Assembly: GCA_964436865.1 (NCBI GenBank)
Contig: CAYTFK010000109.1
Span: 1-19,221 of the forward strand
Source of the DNA: JAXGPP01 sp964436865
Lineage (GTDB): Bacteria; Planctomycetota; Planctomycetia; Pirellulales; Thermoguttaceae
DNA length: 19,221 bases
Direction of reading: 5' to 3'
The translations under genes were made by a program, and so were the position numbers. This document shows positions 14,854 to 19,221 of this stretch, in pieces. The stretch's first letter is position 1; each line of letters starts with the position of its first letter. A model generated the notes under the pieces. It saw only the letters and a list, made by a program, of their open reading frames with translations. It did no database searches and was not told the origin of the DNA.

Positions 14854-16728
14854 TCAGTTTACCAGGCGAGCTTTCGGGTTGCTGATGATGTTCTGGAAGA
14901 TGTCCTTCAGACGCTGTTCGTACTCGGCCGGGTTACCCGATCCTCGCGGCCCTTCACCATCCTCATTGGCCGTTCCGCCCAAGCGGGCCGACCGGTCCAT
15001 GAAGTCGTAGTTGGTGCCCAGCCCAAGGCCGACAGGGAAAGTCTGCCACCGACGGAGTCGCATATCCATGCACTGCATCAGGGCCGCGTCCTTATTGATC
15101 TCGCCAAACCAGTCGTCGCTGGGGTTGTCGCCGATGAAGCTGCTGATATCGGAGGAACTACTGGTGTGCAGATTAGGAATGCCATCGGTCAACAGCACGA
15201 CCACCTTGTTAGTATGCTGGCGTCCGACCCCTCCCTGACTCGGCGGAACGAGATGGCTTTTCGCGGCAAGCAATCCGGACTCCGTGGCGGTCGAACTCGA
15301 ATCATCGGCCACGGCCTGGAGGGTCGTACAGGTCTCCATGGCAAGGTCGTAGTCCGAGGTCAGGGGCTGTTCGACACGGACGCCGTTCACCCGGTCGAAC
15401 GTGACGATCGATACCCAGTCTCGTTCGTTGACGTTGCCGATGCCGGCGTTTCGCTCCTTGATCACCTGGATGGCTGCGATCAAGGCTCGGCGCGCGGCAT
15501 GGGTGGGCTGTTCGCGGGGCGGGAAACTGAACAAGCCGCCGTCGGTCGACTCTTCATGCCAGGGGCAATCCGGGCTCGACACCGAGAGCGGCACGTACTG
15601 GCCGCTGGCCGGTTGCTTGTCGCGGCCAAAGTCCATCATGAACTGCACGTAGGTTCGGTAGCCGATGTAGTTGCGGTACCCCAGCGGAACAGTGCTTGAG
15701 GCATCCGGGAAGGCATCGCCGTAGGGATTGCCGAAACCGCTGATGCGATCGCCCGACTGGTTCGGCGGCAGCGTGACGGGATACGCAGGCCGCGGCTTGC
15801 CTTTGGGGCTCGACGACGAAACGGACTGCGAGCGAATGATGAAGTCGAGATAGCGCGACCAGTAATTGTAGCTGGCCGCAATGGCGCTGTTGGGAACGGG
15901 CTTGGCAGCCGGCATGATTGCGGCGATTTGTTGATCGATCATCCACTTGTAGGCCTTCTGCCGGCGCGTAGCCTCGCTATCGGTGTTCAGAATACGGTAC
16001 TGCGCGGCAATACTGCCCGCGGTGAGCGGTCCGCTGTTCTTGGTCAATTCGGCGTAGGCGTACTGGTCCTGCCCGACCCCCAGCGGCTGGCCAACGTACT
16101 GCATCGCGCCCGGGAAGGAGCCGTAACCGAAATCCTCGTATAGATCCTCCATCAGCTCATCGCCGATCGTCGGATAGCCCTCGGGACCGAAGGCGCTGTT
16201 GATCTCGCTTGTCGCCCAGCATGGTTCCGTGTCGTTGTTCATCGATCCCGACAGATCGACCACGAAAGCAATATCGCGCGGGTTGCTCATCGCCACGGCC
16301 GATGCCCGAGTGTTGAAGCGGTCGATCCCCAGCACTGGCGCAAAGAACAGCGAAATCGCATTGCGCTCAACACTCACGCGGACGGCGTTGCCCGGCCCGC
16401 CGCCGGCCGCGAAAGTCCGCGTATCGGGATCCCACTCGCCGAATTCAGTGGTGACCTCGCTTTCGTCGATCGCCCTGGTGGCGACGTGGTTTGCCGTGGC
16501 AAATCGCCGCGCCTCCCGGTCGGCATCGGCCGTGTCGCTGGCAATGAAAGCCGCCGCCGCCAGAGCCGCCGAGTCGGCCGCGTTTTGCAGTTGCGCGTCG
16601 GCTACGAACATATACCCCACGTCAATCGCAAAGGCGACCATGCCCAACAGGAAGACGAGCAGCAAGCCTGAAAGCACGGCCACGATGCCGCGACGGCGGG
16701 TGACAGGAGTGCGGACGGGAGTGTTCAT
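14854..16728 (-). CDS. TadE/TadG-like membrane-anchored protein with von Willebrand factor A domain
   Basis: The protein has 624 residues. An N-terminal TadE/G-like segment has a basic start (TPVTRRRG), one transmembrane helix at about 15-37, then DVGYMFVADAQLQNAADSAA, typical of putative Flp pilus-assembly TadG proteins. A von Willebrand A domain starts near residue 152; its metal-ion site DLSGSMN supplies Asp158, Ser160 and Ser162, and VVVLLTDGIPN gives the later Asp. Between them is a large insertion of about 300 residues rich in Tyr, Ser, Gly and Pro. Most of the protein should lie outside the inner membrane. ATG 16728 is selected because it begins the anchor; the frame extends 59 codons upstream without homologous features, and the ribosome site is weak (CGAG). 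No other tad genes are in the window, so its partner is unknown. Confidence 0.88.
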   Translation of the reverse strand: MNTPVRTPVTRRRGIVAVLSGLLLVFLLGMVAFAIDVGYMFVADAQLQNAADSAALAAAAFIASDTADADREARRFATANHVATRAIDESEVTTEFGEWDPDTRTFAAGGGPGNAVRVSVERNAISLFFAPVLGIDRFNTRASAVAMSNPRDIAFVVDLSGSMNNDTEPCWATSEINSAFGPEGYPTIGDELMEDLYEDFGYGSFPGAMQYVGQPLGVGQDQYAYAELTKNSGPLTAGSIAAQYRILNTDSEATRRQKAYKWMIDQQIAAIMPAAKPVPNSAIAASYNYWSRYLDFIIRSQSVSSSSPKGKPRPAYPVTLPPNQSGDRISGFGNPYGDAFPDASSTVPLGYRNYIGYRTYVQFMMDFGRDKQPASGQYVPLSVSSPDCPWHEESTDGGLFSFPPREQPTHAARRALIAAIQVIKERNAGIGNVNERDWVSIVTFDRVNGVRVEQPLTSDYDLAMETCTTLQAVADDSSSTATESGLLAAKSHLVPPSQGGVGRQHTNKVVVLLTDGIPNLHTSSSSDISSFIGDNPSDDWFGEINKDAALMQCMDMRLRRWQTFPVGLGLGTNYDFMDRSARLGGTANEDGEGPRGSGNPAEYEQRLKDIFQNIISNPKARLVN

Positions 16729-17054
16729 GGAAATCTCGCTTCGGCAACAAGCCCTGACTGTTGCAGTTTGCGGTGCGGTGTGATGTCGCGACGAGACAGA
16801 CGGCGCCGCCCGCAGTTCTTGGAGAAGAGACCTCTTCACATCAAACCTAGGTCGGTTTCTGCCGGATGTCCAAGATCCACCCGGCCAACGCATGTCAACC
16901 GACACCCCTCTCTGCGGTCAGATTGAAGAAATGCGGCGCGGTGGTGCGGATTGTCGGGGTTTTGCGCCGCCCCCAATCGCCGCTATACTGAGGGCGTCGT
17001 CCTGTTGGTGCGAACCATCCATCTACTGCAACATCGGCGAGGGCCGGGGACGCC
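16729..17054. other. Divergent intergenic region (Tad-like gene and ATP-grasp gene)
   Basis: These 326 bases should hold two divergent promoters. Only the plus-strand candidate reported separately is seen. No gene, repeat or RNA is apparent. Confidence 0.5.
16962..16989 (+). promoter_or_regulatory. Possible sigma-70-type promoter of the ATP-grasp gene
   Basis: TTGCGC (16962-16967) and TATACT (16984-16989) are spaced by 16 bases, with the start site near 16996, about 60 bases before the gene. The -10 box is good (five of six) and the -35 box weak. Confidence 0.4.
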
Positions 17055-18209
17055 ATGTCCAGCGGGCTGTTGATTGTGGGAGCGAGCGTCCGCGCCGCGG
17101 CGTTCTCCGCTTTGCGGGCCGGCGTGGTTCCGCACTGTGCGGACTTGTTTGCCGACGTCGATCTGCGCCGCTTGGCCGATGCCAGAGCCGTGGCCTCCTA
17201 TCCGGAGGGACTGCTGGCGGCGGCCCGCGAAAGCCGGCCGGAGACCTGGATGTACACGGGTGGGCTGGAAAATCATCCACGGCTGGTCGACCAGATCGCC
17301 GCGGAGTGCCCGCTGGCGGGCAACGGAGGCGACGTGCTGCGGGCGGTTCGAGATCCACACCGGCTGGCCCGCGCACTCCGCGACTGCGGCCTGGCGATGC
17401 CAAGTACATCCCCCACGTCAGCAGGAGTGCCAAGCGACGGTTCGTGGCTGGAGAAACCCTTGCGAGGCAGCGGCGGAACAGGCATCAGCCTCTGGCTCGG
17501 CCCCCATCGAAGATTCACCCCGCCGCAGACGGCGGGATGCTATTACCAGCAGCGCATGGAAGGTGTTTCCTGCTCCGCCGTCTACATTGCTGCGCGGAGT
17601 GAGGCTGTACTGCTCGGCGCCAGCCGTCAACTGGTCGGCATCGAATGGGCGGCTGCGAGACAATTCCACTACGCCGGCTCGATCGGTCCGCTTGCTCTCA
17701 AGCCGCGTCTCCGTGAGCAGTTTGAGGCGATCGGCCGCGTGCTCGCGCGCGAGTTCAAGCTCGTCGGGCTATTTGGGGTCGACGCCGTGATCAGTGGCTC
17801 AAAGGTCTATACCATCGAGGTGAATCCACGCTACACGGCCTCGGTGGAGGTGCTCGAGCGCGCGGGCGCATTCTCCGCCGTCGAGCTCCACCTGGGAGCA
17901 TGCCTGGGGAACGAACTGCCGGCACCGAACTCGCTGGGAGGACCTCGCCGCGGTCGCGCCCGGTGGGGGAAGTGTATTCTGTTTGCCCGCCGCGACGTCA
18001 CGGTCAACGAAGCGTTCGCGCACTGCGCCGCGGAGTCGATGCGGCAAGGACTGAATGCCGATCTGGCCGATATTCCCCCACTGGGCGCGGCGATCTCCGC
18101 TGGCCGGCCCATCACGACGGTGTTTGCCGAGGCCGAGGATCACGCGTCAGTTCGGAATGCTCTCCGCCAGCGCGTGGCTCACATCGAGCGGACTATGGCA
18201 GCTCTTTGA
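17055..18209 (+). CDS. ATP-grasp protein, possibly linked to methanopterin-dependent C1 metabolism
   Basis: The protein has 384 residues. It begins with a Rossmann-like segment (LLIVGASVRAAAFSALRAG). The ATP-grasp fold follows: Glu133-Lys134 with the glycine loop PLRGSGGTGIS, the adenine-side YYQQRMEGVSCS, and the metal-binding IEVNPRYTAS with Glu255 and Asn257. Such enzymes join a carboxylate to an amine or thiol through an acyl phosphate. ATP-grasp proteins of this kind are, as I recall, found in bacterial H4MPT gene clusters, where roles in making the cofactor or its side chain have been proposed; nearness to fae-mtdB fits, but the substrate is unproven. ATG 17055 has GGGGA four to five bases upstream. 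The 3' end overlaps the convergent DUF1080 gene by 17 bases. Confidence 0.85.
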   Translation: MSSGLLIVGASVRAAAFSALRAGVVPHCADLFADVDLRRLADARAVASYPEGLLAAARESRPETWMYTGGLENHPRLVDQIAAECPLAGNGGDVLRAVRDPHRLARALRDCGLAMPSTSPTSAGVPSDGSWLEKPLRGSGGTGISLWLGPHRRFTPPQTAGCYYQQRMEGVSCSAVYIAARSEAVLLGASRQLVGIEWAAARQFHYAGSIGPLALKPRLREQFEAIGRVLAREFKLVGLFGVDAVISGSKVYTIEVNPRYTASVEVLERAGAFSAVELHLGACLGNELPAPNSLGGPRRGRARWGKCILFARRDVTVNEAFAHCAAESMRQGLNADLADIPPLGAAISAGRPITTVFAEAEDHASVRNALRQRVAHIERTMAAL

Positions 18210-18810
18210 TGCGAATGTTGCGGAACGAGACCTGCATCGGCGGTCCCTGGTGCAATTGAAGGGCGATGATCCCTTCCTTCGCGCCGACATCGCTCGCTTC
18301 CGTGTAATCGACGGTCGTGAAGCCATTCAACTCGAACTTGAGCCGCGGGCCGTCGCAGGTGATCACATATTCATTCCAGCCATCCGGCTTGAGATGCTTC
18401 GCGACCTCCTCAGGGTCGACGTCAGCGAGGATGCCGCGGCCCCGCTCCTCGTAGAGAATTCCCATATAGCGTTTGTCGGCAATGTCCGCCTGGTATCCGG
18501 CGACCACAAAATCCTCGCGCTGCTGGCTCCGCACCTGAACGCCCGAATTGTGGTTGCGAAGCTTGAACTCGATCTTGAGGACGAAATTCTTGTATGACTT
18601 CTTGGTCGACAGGAATGTGTTGTGGGTCAGCGTCGCGCCTTCCGACGACCCGACGATCATGCCGTCCTGCACCTTCCATAGCGACATGTCGCCGTGCCAC
18701 CCGTCGAGCGTCTTGCCGTCGAAAAGCGTCGAAAAGCCCTCCTCACCTAGAGCCAGCGAAGTGAGGCCAATGGCAGCGAGCAGTGCGGGAAGCAGTACAA
18801 GGTGGCGCAT
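18193..18810 (-). CDS. Exported DUF1080 (3-keto-disaccharide hydrolase-like) protein
   Basis: The 205-residue protein has a signal peptide (MRHLVLLPALLAAIGLTSLA, then LGEEG) followed by one concanavalin-like jelly-roll domain. Family hallmarks are FSTLFDGKTLDGWHGD near the start, FVLKIEFKLRNHNSGVQVRS in the middle and LQLHQGPPMQVSFRNIRIKEL at the end. DUF1080 proteins are strongly expanded in planctomycetes; characterised members hydrolyse 3-keto-glycosides. ATG 18810 has GGAG seven bases upstream and begins the signal peptide, so the longer frame (22 codons more) is not used. It is periplasmic or secreted and not obviously related to its neighbours. Confidence 0.92.
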   Translation of the reverse strand: MRHLVLLPALLAAIGLTSLALGEEGFSTLFDGKTLDGWHGDMSLWKVQDGMIVGSSEGATLTHNTFLSTKKSYKNFVLKIEFKLRNHNSGVQVRSQQREDFVVAGYQADIADKRYMGILYEERGRGILADVDPEEVAKHLKPDGWNEYVITCDGPRLKFELNGFTTVDYTEASDVGAKEGIIALQLHQGPPMQVSFRNIRIKELP

Positions 18811-18889
18811 GGTGTGTCTCCAAGGAATCGATTCGTGTCGGCTGCCTAGCCTAAGCCGCGCCGGGGCGTTTGGCAAGCGGTTGCCCGGT

Positions 18890-19166
18890 ACGATGGCCGT
18901 CGCGTCGCCTGGACTCGCCCAGGAAGGTACGGCCCACCGCAGCTTTCCAGGCGGAAATCAAGTTGCTGGGCCAAGTGAGCAATTTCCTGAAGAAGCCGGA
19001 TGCCCCGCCGGTAGCTGAGTACGGGCCTGCGTCATGAAGGGGGGGCCGAACGACGCAAGAGGAAGATCTGCTGGCGCAGGAAGCTGCTCAGCCTCCGCGA
19101 CCCCTGGATGAAACAACGCCCCCTTTGCCGGAGTCTCCGTTGGAGTCTCAGTTCCAACAGGTATGA
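18890..19166 (+). pseudogene. Possible decayed reading frame
   Basis: One frame carries coding-like sequence (QAEIKLLGQVSNFLKKPDA) to a TGA at 19035, continues in the same frame (QEEDLLAQEAAQPPRP, then LPESPLESQFQQV) and stops at TGA 19164. A run of seven G lies just after the first stop. No start codon or domain is recognisable. It could be a gene remnant, a frameshifted gene tail or chance. A 13-codon frame with a perfect GGAGG follows at 19180-19221. Otherwise the 411 bases after the DUF1080 gene start hold only that gene's promoter region and nothing else I can support. Confidence 0.22.
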
Positions 19167-19221
19167 TTCCGGAGGCGTGATGAAAGTCGCTCCACTCGAT
19201 GAACTCGGAACCCCATGCTAG

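Overview
The window is GC-rich and looks like the chromosome of a planctomycete, probably of the Pirellulales type. This is an inference from gene content: a secreted WD40-PDZ-caspase protein, a 3-keto-disaccharide hydrolase (DUF1080) protein, a TadE/TadG-like von Willebrand protein, and the methanopterin-linked C1 enzymes Fae and MtdB, which planctomycetes share with methylotrophs. No mobile element, CRISPR array, rRNA or phage gene was seen.

Layout. Positions 1-5007 (minus strand) hold two exported proteins: a 646-residue protein with a Pro/Gln/Gly/Asn-rich N-terminal third, then the large WD40-PDZ-caspase protein, which runs off the left edge. Positions 5236-6431 (minus) hold a two-gene unit: a small Spy-like exported helical protein and a C-terminal zinc-ribbon protein. 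Positions 6649-10243 (plus) hold a nitrogen-type block: an NtrC-like sigma-54 activator, a 104-residue protein of unknown function, and NADP-type glutamate dehydrogenase. A clear -24/-12 promoter (8301-8316) and a cluster of TGTTC/GAACA half-sites (8108-8188) lie between the activator and the small gene. A terminator-like hairpin (8813-8841) lies just before gdhA. Positions 10509-12803 (plus) encode the two subunits of an NfnAB/SudBA-type NAD(P)H:ferredoxin oxidoreductase, followed by a minus-strand tRNA-Met. Positions 13090-14508 (minus) carry fae-mtdB. Positions 14854-16728 (minus) encode the von Willebrand/Tad-like protein, divergent from an ATP-grasp protein (17055-18209, plus). That gene overlaps tail to tail with the DUF1080 gene (18193-18810, minus). 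The last 350 bases hold only a possible broken reading frame.

How it works together. Gdh uses NADPH to fix ammonium, NfnAB exchanges electrons among NADH, NADPH and ferredoxin, and MtdB makes reduced pyridine nucleotide from methylene-tetrahydromethanopterin, so the middle of the window concentrates on NAD(P)H balance and N/C1 assimilation. The most interesting local system is the sigma-54 module. The activator has Glu at the receiver phosphorylation site (E52) and Gly in the acidic pocket (G9), and no sensor kinase lies beside it. It sits directly upstream of a strong sigma-54 promoter that leads into the unknown small gene, with the hairpin in front of gdhA. This suggests an activator that does not need phosphorylation, controlling ammonium assimilation.
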